From NCBI GenBank assembly GCA_036514535.1, contig DATBWZ010000095.1, positions 1-15,191 on the forward strand: a DNA stretch of 15,191 nucleotides, in the 5' to 3' direction. Both the position numbers and the translations under genes were made by a program. This DNA is from DATBWZ01 sp036514535. Its GTDB lineage: Bacteria; JAMCPX01; DATBWZ01. Under the pieces are notes generated by a model. The model ran no database searches. It was not told where the DNA came from and saw nothing but the letters and a program-made list of their open reading frames with translations. This document shows, piece by piece, positions 6,925-14,589 of this stretch. Position 1 is the first letter of the stretch. Every line of letters begins with the position of its first letter.

Positions 6925-7836
6925 ATGGAGATTAAAAATAACCTTGGATATATAAGGATTGACCGCTTACTTTGCCTTAAAGTAGATGGAATAACAAGAA
7001 GCAAAGCAAGACATCTGATAAAATCAGGATATATCTCTGTCAACAACAAAATAGCGACAAAGGGGTATTTCCTTAACCAGGGGGAATCTTTAAGACTTAA
7101 GACTGGATGGGAAAACCTTTTTGTGATACCTGCAAATTCAGATATCCCTGTAAACATAATCTACCAGGATGAATGCATAGTAGCAGTCAATAAACCTTCC
7201 GGCATTCACTCCTATCCACTCAATCCCGGAGAAAATAATACCATTCTGAACGGGATACTTGCGCAATTCCCTGAAGTTTATAATGTTAATCCAGGCACTT
7301 CCATGCTTGGACTGCTCCACAGGCTGGACAGAGGGACATCCGGAGCCATTTTATCAGCAAAAGAGCAGGAAATTTTTAATTACATCAGGCAACAATGGAG
7401 GAAAAAACAGGTCATTAAGGAATATCTGTGCCTCGTCCATGGCAGGCTGGACAGATCTGCCGACCTTTCCAATTTTATAGCGCATGATCCGGAAAGTAGA
7501 AATAAAATGGCTGTGCATAACAACAAGCCAGAAAATATAAAATCATGGGAAGCAGAATCTGCGGTTGAAGCAATAGAACACTATAAAAAATTCACCCTCT
7601 TAAAAGTAACTGCAAGAACCGGTGTAACGCATCAAGTCCGGGCTCAACTCGCGCACTATGGAATTCCTATTGTTGGTGATTCTCTGTACGGATCACCTTA
7701 CAGTCTGCCGGAATTGAAGAACAGATTCTTTCTTCACGCCAGCAGAATAGAACTCTGTCTTCCAAAAGGAGAAAAAGTAAGCATTGAAGCCCCGCTCCCG
7801 GAGGAATTAGTTAAAGCCCTCAGGATCCCTGTTTGA
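6925..7836 (+). CDS. RluA-family 23S rRNA/tRNA pseudouridine synthase with S4 domain
   Basis: This 303-residue enzyme converts specific uridines in RNA to pseudouridine; the target cannot be read from the sequence. An S4 RNA-binding domain lies at about residues 10-60 (IDRLLCLK, then SKARHLIKSGYISVNN). The catalytic domain starts near residue 76 with IIYQDECIVAVNKPSG. Motif II, HRLDRGTSG, places the catalytic Asp at 135. The family's TARTGVTHQVRAQLAHYG and GDSLYG motifs follow. This is the RluC/RluD-like architecture and the length is normal. It is the only plus-strand gene in the window. It diverges from the PATAN gene, and its last 17 bases overlap the end of the convergent thiol oxidoreductase gene. 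No Shine-Dalgarno is evident before the ATG. Confidence 0.93.
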   Translation: MEIKNNLGYIRIDRLLCLKVDGITRSKARHLIKSGYISVNNKIATKGYFLNQGESLRLKTGWENLFVIPANSDIPVNIIYQDECIVAVNKPSGIHSYPLNPGENNTILNGILAQFPEVYNVNPGTSMLGLLHRLDRGTSGAILSAKEQEIFNYIRQQWRKKQVIKEYLCLVHGRLDRSADLSNFIAHDPESRNKMAVHNNKPENIKSWEAESAVEAIEHYKKFTLLKVTARTGVTHQVRAQLAHYGIPIVGDSLYGSPYSLPELKNRFFLHASRIELCLPKGEKVSIEAPLPEELVKALRIPV

Positions 7837-8764
7837 GCTCGTGATCTATTATCTCCTGAAACTTTTCAAAGGGAAGAGCTCCTCCAAGGAAAATACCGTT
7901 AATCAAGAAAGCGGGCGTACCGGTTACACCAATGGCTGCCCCATCATTCCTGTCTCTTTCTACACGGGGAAGGGTTTCCTTTTTATCATAGCATTCCTGA
8001 AATTTTTTTGTATCCAGTCCGGCGGATTTTGCCCAAGACTCTACCTTCTCCTTCAGATTATCATTTGTTATATTCTTCTGTTCTTTGTAGAAGTTCTCGT
8101 AAAATTTCCAGAATGCCTTGTCCTTTTGATTGAGAGCGCATTCAGCCGCAATAGAAGCATTGTCTGCCCAAGGGTGAATACTGCTCAGCGGAAAATGCTT
8201 GTAAACAAATCTAACCTTCTTTCCGTACTTTTTAAGAACCTCGTTTTCCACAATATTGAACGCATTGGCGCAGAATGGACATTGAAAATCAGAAAACTCC
8301 ACTATAGTTACCGGAGCTTTCTTATTTCCCTTTGATGGAGAATCAGCAAGGGAAAGTTTGCTCATATCCTTTTTCTCCCATGGCGAGCCCTCCAGATCCA
8401 TAAGCCTTCCCACCAGAACATATCTTGAATCATTAGAAACATAAATATCCACATTCTGTGTCATCCCCTGGGAGGAAAATGCTGCTGTAACTGTAGTAAA
8501 CCCTTTTATTAGCGCGGGTGTTGATCCGGATAGAGAAACCGCTACATTAGCCGGAACATTGAACGCTGTCTTTAAGAAATAAATAATTTTCTCCTTGAGT
8601 TTATCGTTTAATTCAACGGAACCTGTCTGAACCTGCGGGCTTGCCTGTTGTTCAATTTTGGGGCTAACCTCAGATCCTCCTGATTGCTCCTTTCCTTTTT
8701 TCACGTTGCAACCTGCGGCAAGCACAATCGCCGCTGCAAATAAAATACCGATTCTTCTTTTCAT
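7820..8764 (-). CDS. Lipid-anchored DsbA-type thiol-disulfide oxidoreductase
   Basis: This 314-residue protein is predicted to be a lipoprotein on the periplasmic side. A basic N-terminus and hydrophobic stretch end in a lipobox, LAAGC, with lipidated Cys19. Residues about 20-50 are a flexible tether rich in Ser, Gln and Pro. A domain at about 51-138 ends in DIYVSNDSRYVLVGRLMDL, resembling the N-terminal dimerisation domain of DsbC/DsbG-type proteins. The catalytic domain (about 149-314) is a thioredoxin fold of the DsbA/Thioredoxin_4 kind, with CPFC (Cys162, Cys165) in EFSDFQCPFC and the cis-proline loop TGTPAFLING (Pro284). It could oxidise or isomerise cysteines in exported proteins; which one is unclear. 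AAGGAG lies six bases before the ATG. The gene is 20 bases after cdsA, so it probably shares that transcript. Its stop overlaps the rluA-family gene end to end. Confidence 0.9.
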   Translation of the reverse strand: MKRRIGILFAAAIVLAAGCNVKKGKEQSGGSEVSPKIEQQASPQVQTGSVELNDKLKEKIIYFLKTAFNVPANVAVSLSGSTPALIKGFTTVTAAFSSQGMTQNVDIYVSNDSRYVLVGRLMDLEGSPWEKKDMSKLSLADSPSKGNKKAPVTIVEFSDFQCPFCANAFNIVENEVLKKYGKKVRFVYKHFPLSSIHPWADNASIAAECALNQKDKAFWKFYENFYKEQKNITNDNLKEKVESWAKSAGLDTKKFQECYDKKETLPRVERDRNDGAAIGVTGTPAFLINGIFLGGALPFEKFQEIIDHELKQGS

Positions 8765-8784
8765 CTTCTTCTCCTTTTATATAT

Positions 8785-9699
8785 TTAAAACAAATTGTAA
8801 TATATCTTAACATAAAAATATGTAAAGGGAATAGTAAAAAGCAAGCTGTCAAGTCTGTCCATCATTCCACCGTGACCTGGCAGAATTCCCCCTGTATCCT
8901 TAATGTTAGCATCTCGTTTTACCATAGACTCAAAGAGGTCTCCGAATATCCCTGTTACTCCTATAATAGCAGCAAGGATGAGAACATTTGAATAGGAGAA
9001 CTCGTTTGAAATCCTAAAGAATATTTTATCAATAAATTTTACGCCCACCCCTGCCAGACAGGCAGCCAGCATCCCGCCAACAGCCCCCTCAACCGTCTTT
9101 TTTGGGCTTATCAGCGGAGCAAGCCTTGTTCTGCCAAACATCCTGCCGGCAAAGTAAGCGCCTGCATCAGCAATGAATGTTGCGGCGACAGTAAAAAAAA
9201 CAAAAAATGTCCCAATATTTTCGTTATAAAGGTCAAAACTCTTGTACAAGCCCGAAGGCAGGGTTATACTGTTGCCAAATCCTATATTCCTTAAAAGTAT
9301 TATACAACTTAAGGACACATTAACATAAAGATGGACAAACAGCGCACCCGTGAAAGTCTTTATTGAACCCTGAGGTTTATTCATTAACATCTCATAAACA
9401 AGTATTGTAAGACATGAAAAAAACACTACACTTGAAAACACAGCCAGTCCACTTTTAATTCCAAGGTACTTGCTGTCAACATAGGCTGCTATGTAAACAG
9501 CAAACCCCATTATAAACAGAAGCGTGCTTCTGAATTCAAGACCTTTGGCTCTTCCGATTTTATCCATTTCATATAATCCAATAAACCCTACAACTATTAT
9601 GAGAATCATGAATGGTATGCCACCAACAAAGAAAAGAAATATAAGCAGTGGGACTGCAACAGCAGTGGTTATCAGCCTTCTACTGAGATCATTACTCAA
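8785..9699 (-). CDS. cdsA: Phosphatidate cytidylyltransferase (CDP-diglyceride synthase)
   Basis: This integral inner-membrane enzyme makes CDP-diacylglycerol from phosphatidic acid and CTP, the entry to phospholipid synthesis. It has 304 residues with about eight hydrophobic segments. The N-terminal RRLITTAVAVPLLIFLFF is typical. The DAGAYFAGRMFGRTRLAP and ISPKKTVEGAVGG motifs lie in the second half. The C-terminal family signature runs from GDLFESMVKRDANIKD through GHGGMMDRLDSLL, containing the metal- and substrate-binding Asp residues. The start is TTG at 9699, five bases behind a clear GGAGG (9705-9709); no ATG is better placed. A 63-base gap separates it from the M17-like gene upstream, with no convincing terminator in it. 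The dsb-like gene follows after 20 bases. Confidence 0.96.
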   Translation of the reverse strand: MSNDLSRRLITTAVAVPLLIFLFFVGGIPFMILIIVVGFIGLYEMDKIGRAKGLEFRSTLLFIMGFAVYIAAYVDSKYLGIKSGLAVFSSVVFFSCLTILVYEMLMNKPQGSIKTFTGALFVHLYVNVSLSCIILLRNIGFGNSITLPSGLYKSFDLYNENIGTFFVFFTVAATFIADAGAYFAGRMFGRTRLAPLISPKKTVEGAVGGMLAACLAGVGVKFIDKIFFRISNEFSYSNVLILAAIIGVTGIFGDLFESMVKRDANIKDTGGILPGHGGMMDRLDSLLFTIPFTYFYVKIYYNLF

Positions 9700-9762
9700 G
9701 CAATCCTCCGGTCAGACGTTGTCGCTGCATTCTTTAACTGAACTATAAATTTTTCACTGGAA

Positions 9763-10230
9763 CTAAGATTCAACAAGATCCTCAACCCACAGAATATTCA
9801 TATCGCGGAAACCTACCTTTCGCCTCTCTATCTCATGCAGGAAAATTTCAATCGCTCGGGAGAATTCAAAATTCAGTTTATGAAAGCCTGGCAGGCCACA
9901 ACAGATAGAATTAAACTTCATATCAATGATTGACTCCACTATCTTACTTGAGATATCACTGTATGTTTTTTGAGACAGATTTGTGGATGCACCCATTCCA
10001 AAGATTACGAATCTGCCTAATGGCAATCTGGAACCCCCGGTGATATAAACATGTTCCCCGATATCACCGGTCAGCATATCCTTCATCATAAGATTGGAGA
10101 GTTTTCCATTGGAATACCAGTCCAGCAACCCGCTTAATCCCCTCGGCGGCCGCTCATCATTAAAAAGTGTTGTGACAAATAATTCAAAATTAATTTTTTC
10201 TGGAAATTCTTTCAGAAAATTAACCTTCAT
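9763..10230 (-). CDS. Stand-alone leucyl aminopeptidase (M17) N-terminal-like domain protein
   Basis: This 155-residue protein resembles only the N-terminal, macro-domain-like part of M17 leucyl aminopeptidases. Recognisable features are FNDERPPRGLSGLLDWYSNG at about residues 24-43 and LGRFVIFGMGAST at about 70-82. A helical part and a final strand ending in LWVEDLVES follow. No catalytic M17 domain (metal ligands, NTDAEGR-type motif) follows, and the frame stops well before cdsA, so aminopeptidase activity is not expected. The function is unknown. A longer frame opens with an ATG at 10278 inside nusB. The ATG at 10230, one base after the nusB stop and five bases behind AAGGA, is far better supported. 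It lies between nusB and cdsA in an operon of housekeeping genes. Confidence 0.78.
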   Translation of the reverse strand: MKVNFLKEFPEKINFELFVTTLFNDERPPRGLSGLLDWYSNGKLSNLMMKDMLTGDIGEHVYITGGSRLPLGRFVIFGMGASTNLSQKTYSDISSKIVESIIDMKFNSICCGLPGFHKLNFEFSRAIEIFLHEIERRKVGFRDMNILWVEDLVES

Positions 10231-10231
10231 C

Positions 10232-10645
10232 TCAATCCTTATCCGGCAGTTTGCCAGCCTGCCTTGCAATATGGTCAAGTATGCCGTTCACAAAGGCTCC
10301 GGATTCCTCTCCGCCATATTTTTTTGCAAGATTTACAGCCTCATTTATTGCTGCTATCACCGGGACATCATCAAGATAAAGCGTTTCATAGCACCCAATG
10401 CGCAGGATGTTTCTGTCAACAAGTGACATTCTGTACACCTTCCAGTGAGATGAACAATCTTGAATCTTCTTATCAATTTCATCCAGGTTATCCGTTATAC
10501 CTTCAAAAAGCGATTTTGCGTACATGTCAATATCCTCATCCACAGAAGGCTGATGGGACAGGAATCCATCAGTTCTGCCATCTGTTATTTCTCTTGAATA
10601 TAACATCCTGAGAGTATTATCCCTTGAATCACTCCTTGATATCAT
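10232..10645 (-). CDS. nusB: Transcription antitermination factor NusB
   Basis: NusB binds boxA RNA with NusE (S10) and takes part in antitermination, chiefly of rRNA operons. This is a 137-residue all-helical protein of normal length. The second half carries the family core, with VYRMSLVDRNILRIGCYE at about 69-86 and PVIAAINEAVNLAKKYG at about 94-110. It ends in SGAFVNGILDHIA. The N-terminal region begins SRDNTLRMLYSRE, the usual arginine-containing RNA-binding helix. The ATG overlaps the ribH stop by four bases (ATGA, 10642-10645), so translation is probably coupled. The ribH-nusB order is common in bacteria. Confidence 0.96.
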   Translation of the reverse strand: MISRSDSRDNTLRMLYSREITDGRTDGFLSHQPSVDEDIDMYAKSLFEGITDNLDEIDKKIQDCSSHWKVYRMSLVDRNILRIGCYETLYLDDVPVIAAINEAVNLAKKYGGEESGAFVNGILDHIARQAGKLPDKD

Positions 10646-11112
10646 AATTTTTTAGTCTTAAAAAGCGCTCCAACCTCCACAGCGTTCAGAGCGGCGTCAT
10701 ACCCTTTGTTCCCTTCCTTAACTCCGGCTCTGTCAATTGCCTGAGCAACGTCATCAGTCGTCAGAACACCGTTTATCACTGGTATACCAGCCTCCAGGGC
10801 AACATAAGCTATACCCTTTGTTACTTCTGCTGAAAGATAATCATAATGCGGGGTTTCGCCCCGTATTATGGCACCAATAGCAATTAAAACATCAAAATTA
10901 CCGCCGGAGGCAAGTTTTTTCATTATTACCGGTATCTCAAACGACCCCGGAACACGGTACACCTGGATTGCGCTATCATCTACACCGCATTTCGTCAATC
11001 CCTCAATCGCACCATCAAGGAGCCTGTCCGTAATGAAATGATTGAATTTGCTCTGAATGATCCCAACTCTCAACCCTTTACCCGATAGATTGCCTTCATG
11101 AATTTTTGGCAT
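10642..11112 (-). CDS. ribH: 6,7-dimethyl-8-ribityllumazine synthase
   Basis: Lumazine synthase condenses the ribityl-aminopyrimidine with dihydroxybutanone phosphate, the penultimate step of riboflavin synthesis. In most bacteria it forms an icosahedral or pentameric shell. The 156 residues are typical. Visible motifs are SKFNHFIT at about 21-28, RVPGSFEIPV at about 53-62, and GAIIRGETPHYDYLS at about 80-94 with catalytic His89. The C-terminal NKGYDAALNAVEVGAL is also typical. A strong GGAGG stands a few bases before the ATG, inside the 3' end of ribBA, and the two genes overlap by 17 bases. The N-terminal MPKIHEGNLSGKGLRVGI fits the family, so this start is well supported. Confidence 0.97.
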   Translation of the reverse strand: MPKIHEGNLSGKGLRVGIIQSKFNHFITDRLLDGAIEGLTKCGVDDSAIQVYRVPGSFEIPVIMKKLASGGNFDVLIAIGAIIRGETPHYDYLSAEVTKGIAYVALEAGIPVINGVLTTDDVAQAIDRAGVKEGNKGYDAALNAVEVGALFKTKKL

Positions 11113-12364
11113 TTTTACCTCCTGTCTTTTTGTCTTCTAATTTTTTACTGCGAGGATCTTTTTTTAATTCAATAAGGTGCCCCATTTTTTCTATCTTAGT
11201 TTTTATGTAACGGTAATTACTGGATGTAGCCTTGGTAGTAATCGGAATGCGTTCCTCAACATCCAAACCGTATCCCTCAAGCCCAACAATTTTCTTTGGA
11301 TTATTTGTTAAAAGCTTGAGTTTTTTTAGTCCCAGGTCCCTGAGTATCTGCGCACCTATCCCGTAATCCCTCAGATCTGCCTTGAAACCCAGAAATTCAT
11401 TTGCTTCAACTGTATCAAGCCCCTGATCCTGAAGTGCATACGCCTTTATTTTATTGCCAAGGCCTATGCCCCTGCCCTCCTGTCTCATGTAAACAATTAT
11501 GCCCCTGCCCTCATCATTGATAATCTTCATTGCCTTCTGCAATTGTTCTCCGCAATCACAACGGTCAGATGCAAATACATCGCCAGTGAGGCATTCTGAG
11601 TGAACCCTTACAAGGGCACTCTCTCCGGGATTAACATCCCCTTTTACAAGCGCTATATGCTGATTTGAATCAACATCGCTCTCGTAAATAATGGCGGTAA
11701 ATTCACCGCCGTACTTCGTGTTAATCTTTGCAGTGGAGACCCTGCGGACAAGATTCTCTTTCTGCAGTCTGTAGGCTATCAGATCAGCTATGGTTACCAT
11801 CTTCAGATTGAACTTCCCCGCAAACTCTTCTAAATCGGGTTTGCGCGCCATTGTCCCGTCTTCTTTCATAATCTCGCATATAACACCTGCCGGCTTTAGT
11901 CCTGAGAGCCTGGATAGATCTACAGACCCCTCTGTCTGCCCTGATCTTACAAGAACTCCTCCATCCCTTGCCCGAAGTGGGAATATGTGCCCCGGGCGAG
12001 CAAGATCTGCAGGTTTTGCATCATCTGCAATGGCGGCGAGTATTGTGCGTGTCCGATCAGCAGCAGAAATGCCTGTGGTTATACCATCTTTGGCATCAAT
12101 AGAAACCCCGAAAGCAGTGCCAAAGCGGGCAGTGTTTTCAGTCACCATTAAGGGAATATCCAATTTCTCAAACATCTCCCTTGCCATTGCGAGGCAAATA
12201 AGCCCCCGCCCGTATGTTGCCATAAATGCGATATCCTTAGACGTAACTTTTTCAGCTGCCATGTATAGATCGCCCTCATTTTCCCTGTCCTCATCGTCAA
12301 TCAGGATTACCATCCTCCCCTGCTTAATTTCTTTTATGGCATCTTCTACTCTTTCAACTTTCAT
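11096..12364 (-). CDS. ribBA: Bifunctional dihydroxybutanone-phosphate synthase / GTP cyclohydrolase II
   Basis: This 422-residue fusion supplies both precursors of riboflavin. The N-terminal RibB domain (about 1-200) makes 3,4-dihydroxy-2-butanone 4-phosphate from ribulose 5-phosphate. It has DDEDRENEGD at about 23-32, the HIFPLRARDGGVL motif at about 126-138, and SGQTEGSVDL. The RibA domain (about 205-405) opens the GTP ring. It has zinc ligands Cys258, Cys269 and Cys271 in SECLTGD and DRCDCGEQ, then MRQEGRGIGL, YGIGAQIL and LTNNPKK. Both halves look intact and active. The last 17 bases overlap ribH. The gap to ribE is 12 bases, and the Shine-Dalgarno before the ATG is weak. The last 20 residues are Lys-rich and not conserved. 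Confidence 0.97.
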   Translation of the reverse strand: MKVERVEDAIKEIKQGRMVILIDDEDRENEGDLYMAAEKVTSKDIAFMATYGRGLICLAMAREMFEKLDIPLMVTENTARFGTAFGVSIDAKDGITTGISAADRTRTILAAIADDAKPADLARPGHIFPLRARDGGVLVRSGQTEGSVDLSRLSGLKPAGVICEIMKEDGTMARKPDLEEFAGKFNLKMVTIADLIAYRLQKENLVRRVSTAKINTKYGGEFTAIIYESDVDSNQHIALVKGDVNPGESALVRVHSECLTGDVFASDRCDCGEQLQKAMKIINDEGRGIIVYMRQEGRGIGLGNKIKAYALQDQGLDTVEANEFLGFKADLRDYGIGAQILRDLGLKKLKLLTNNPKKIVGLEGYGLDVEERIPITTKATSSNYRYIKTKIEKMGHLIELKKDPRSKKLEDKKTGGKNAKNS

Positions 12365-12376
12365 AATCTTTCAGCC

Positions 12377-13027
12377 TTATATAAATCCCCTGCTTATCAA
12401 AAATTCTTTATTAATTCCCTGGTTAGCCGTTTTTCCAAAAGTATTACTTATAAAATTGTAAACGTATTTGCCAAAAATATCAACTTCTATATTAACATAA
12501 TCGCCCGTTTTTCTGGATAAAATAGCCGTTGATTTCATAGTATGCGGTATTATAACCATCCTGATCCGGTTCCTGACAATGCCTGACACAGTGAGGCTTA
12601 TTCCATCCATAGCGATAGAGCCCTTTTCAACAATATATTTCATCCATTCTGCAGGCAATTCAATCTCCAGGAACAACTCATTTTTTGTTTTTTTTACCCC
12701 GGTAATAATGCCCCTGCAATCAACATGCCCCTGAACCATATGCCCCCCGAGCATGGATGATGGAGTCAAAGGGGTTTCCAGATTAACAATGGAACCCGCC
12801 GCCAACCTGCCGAGGGTTGAACGCAGAACAGTTTCCTGTGATATATCAACAACAAAAGATTTACCTGAATTTTTTACAACGGTAACGCATACACCATTAA
12901 CAGCAACGCTATCGCCAAGACTTAGTTTAGGGGCAACCTTACCGGATTCTACTGTCAATTCCAGGGTTTTACCTTTTTGTCTGATATTATGTATTTTCCC
13001 CACTGTTTCAATTATTCCGGTAAACAT
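12377..13027 (-). CDS. ribE: Riboflavin synthase alpha chain
   Basis: This enzyme dismutates two molecules of 6,7-dimethyl-8-ribityllumazine into riboflavin and the aminopyrimidine, the last step of the pathway. The 216-residue protein has the expected two lumazine-binding repeats. The first (about 1-97) begins MFTGIIETVGKI and contains LGDSVAVNGVCVTV. The second (about 98-200) contains GHVDCRGII and KGSIAMDGISLTV. The segment MLGGHMVQGHVD joins them. The C-terminal helix follows NIEVDIFGKYV. The ATG follows the ribD stop directly with no gap (TAG then ATG), and a GGAAGG lies inside the end of ribD. The gene is called ribE here, or ribC in some genomes. Confidence 0.96.
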   Translation of the reverse strand: MFTGIIETVGKIHNIRQKGKTLELTVESGKVAPKLSLGDSVAVNGVCVTVVKNSGKSFVVDISQETVLRSTLGRLAAGSIVNLETPLTPSSMLGGHMVQGHVDCRGIITGVKKTKNELFLEIELPAEWMKYIVEKGSIAMDGISLTVSGIVRNRIRMVIIPHTMKSTAILSRKTGDYVNIEVDIFGKYVYNFISNTFGKTANQGINKEFLISRGFI

Positions 13028-14116
13028 CTAAAGACTGCCTTCCACTATTATATTCTTACCATATTTTTTGATTTTAACATCTTTTAAATTTTTTGAATAT
13101 CTTATTCTGCTTAATCCTGATCCCTCAAAAATTCCTATCCCGTCTCCGACTAACATCGGAGCGATAAATAACAACATTCTGTCAATAAATCCCCCGGAAA
13201 ACAGCGAACCACCGAGGGTTGCCCCGCCCTCTACAAGAAGCCTGCAGATTCCCTCGCTGTAAAGCTTCAAGAGAAGCGCTTTCAGATCAACCCTGCCCTT
13301 ATTTGAAGGCAGAAATATCAAGCGTCCGCACAGCCCGGCAACAATATCAGCTTTTCTTTTTGACGCACGCTCTGTAGTGGCAATTACAGTCCTTTTCCTT
13401 AAGGTATCCGTAAGAACCCTGGCTCTCAGCGGTATCCGCAGTTTTGAGTCAACTATAATCCTAAGCGGGTTAAAGGAAGCAACCCCATGCGTAGTGAGGG
13501 ATGAATCGTCCTTCAAAACAGTGCCAATTCCCACCATCACTGCATCAACCTCTGCCCGGAGATTGTGGACAAGCCGTCTGGAATCCGGAGAGGTAATCCA
13601 TTTTGAATCGCCTGTTTTTGTTGCAGTCCTGCCGTCTAAGGTGACAGCAGACTTAAAAATCACATAGGGCATCTTCTTCGTTATATTTTTAATATAAACC
13701 TGATTAAGTTTCCGGCATTCATCCTCAAGAACGCCGGACTCCACCTCAACAGCATTCTTTCTCAACCTGCTTATGCCTTTTCCCTTCACCAATTGATTAG
13801 GGTCTATCATTCCGACAACCACTCTTTTTATCCCGCTTTGTAAAATAGCATCCGTGCACGGCGGTGTCCTGCCCCAATGATTGCATGGCTCAAGATTAAC
13901 ATAAAGGGTTGCATTGCGGGCGCCTTCTCCTGCCTCCCCCAACGCTATCACTTCTGCGTGTGGCCCACCGGCCTCTTTATGGTAGCCCCTGCCAATAATT
14001 CTGTCATGCTTAACCACAATTGCCCCGACCATGGGATTTGGAAGAGTCCTGTTCTTTGCCCTTTTTGCCAACCCAAGAGCAAGTCTCATAAATTTTTCAG
14101 AATTTTTATCTGACAT
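13028..14116 (-). CDS. ribD: Bifunctional riboflavin deaminase-reductase RibD
   Basis: RibD deaminates the pyrimidine from GTP cyclohydrolase II and then reduces its ribosyl group with NADPH. The N-terminal cytidine-deaminase-like domain (about 5-145) has zinc ligands His53 with Glu55 in GPHAEV, and Cys78 and Cys87 in EPCNHWGRTPPC. The substrate loop DPNQLVKGKGI follows. The reductase domain (about 149-362) has KSAVTLDGRTATKTGDSKWI, RAEVDAVMVGIGTVLKDD and the LLVEGGATLGGSLF loop. The 362-residue length is normal and all key residues are present. It begins eight bases after the nrdR stop. No good Shine-Dalgarno is visible, so coupling to nrdR translation is possible. No FMN riboswitch can fit in front of it. 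Confidence 0.97.
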   Translation of the reverse strand: MSDKNSEKFMRLALGLAKRAKNRTLPNPMVGAIVVKHDRIIGRGYHKEAGGPHAEVIALGEAGEGARNATLYVNLEPCNHWGRTPPCTDAILQSGIKRVVVGMIDPNQLVKGKGISRLRKNAVEVESGVLEDECRKLNQVYIKNITKKMPYVIFKSAVTLDGRTATKTGDSKWITSPDSRRLVHNLRAEVDAVMVGIGTVLKDDSSLTTHGVASFNPLRIIVDSKLRIPLRARVLTDTLRKRTVIATTERASKRKADIVAGLCGRLIFLPSNKGRVDLKALLLKLYSEGICRLLVEGGATLGGSLFSGGFIDRMLLFIAPMLVGDGIGIFEGSGLSRIRYSKNLKDVKIKKYGKNIIVEGSL

Positions 14117-14124
14117 CAGGTAAG

Positions 14125-14586
14125 TTATTTCTTTTCCTTTTTCATAAGGTGCTTAAGTTCTTCCATAAATTCATTCACATCCTTGAATTCCCTGTAAACA
14201 GAAGCAAACCTTACATAGGCTACATGATCAAGTTTATACAAACTTTTCATTACCTCGTTGCCGACAAAATTGCTGTGAACCTCTTTTTCCCCCAATTCCT
14301 TCACCCTGTTCTCAAGCCCTTTTACCAGTTCCTCTATCTTATCCATTGAAATCGGCCGCTTCTTGCATGCTATTTTTACTCCATTGTATATCTTCTGTAA
14401 ATCAAAAGCCTCCCGCCTGCCATCCTTCTTTATAACCATGGGCATGTCTTCCTCAATCCGCTCCCGCGTCGTAAATCTCCTGTTGCAATCAAGGCAGACC
14501 CTGCGCCGTCTTATAACCGACCCGTCCTTGCCCAACCTGGAGTCAATAACCTTGTTAGTAGTATTAGCGCAATGAGGACACTTCAT
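14125..14586 (-). CDS. nrdR: Transcriptional repressor NrdR
   Basis: NrdR represses ribonucleotide reductase genes by binding NrdR boxes when its ATP-cone is loaded with dATP/ATP. The 153 residues match the family. A zinc ribbon is formed by Cys3, Cys6, Cys31 and Cys34 (MKCPHC and CLDC). It is followed by the signature DSRLGKDGSVIRRRR and RRFTTRERIE. The ATP-cone runs from about 49 to 138 (MVIKKDGRREAFD to YREFKDV). The C-terminal tail is Lys-rich. The gene follows glyA after three bases and precedes ribD by eight. The glyA-nrdR-rib order is familiar in Desulfobacterota and other bacteria. No NrdR box or nrd gene is seen in the window. Confidence 0.97.
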   Translation of the reverse strand: MKCPHCANTTNKVIDSRLGKDGSVIRRRRVCLDCNRRFTTRERIEEDMPMVIKKDGRREAFDLQKIYNGVKIACKKRPISMDKIEELVKGLENRVKELGEKEVHSNFVGNEVMKSLYKLDHVAYVRFASVYREFKDVNEFMEELKHLMKKEKK

Positions 14587-14589
14587 TGG

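Noticed and set aside
7834..7885. Two GAGCTC copies near the convergent gene ends as a terminator stem
   Set aside because: Each is self-palindromic and common by chance. There is no GC-rich stem with a following T-run in either direction.
9700..9762. Promoter or terminator in the gap before cdsA
   Set aside because: A TATAGT is present on the minus strand but no -35 lies at suitable spacing, and no stem-loop with a T-run is visible.
10231..10278. Upstream 16-codon extension of the M17-like protein
   Set aside because: It lies inside nusB and has no family similarity. The ATG at 10230 has a well-spaced AAGGA and sits one base after the nusB stop.
11790..12461. Plus-strand open frame of 223 codons
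   Set aside because: It lies opposite ribBA and the end of ribE and has a low-complexity Ser/Ile-rich translation without family features.
14117..14124. FMN riboswitch upstream of ribD
   Set aside because: Only eight bases separate ribD from nrdR, far too little for the element.
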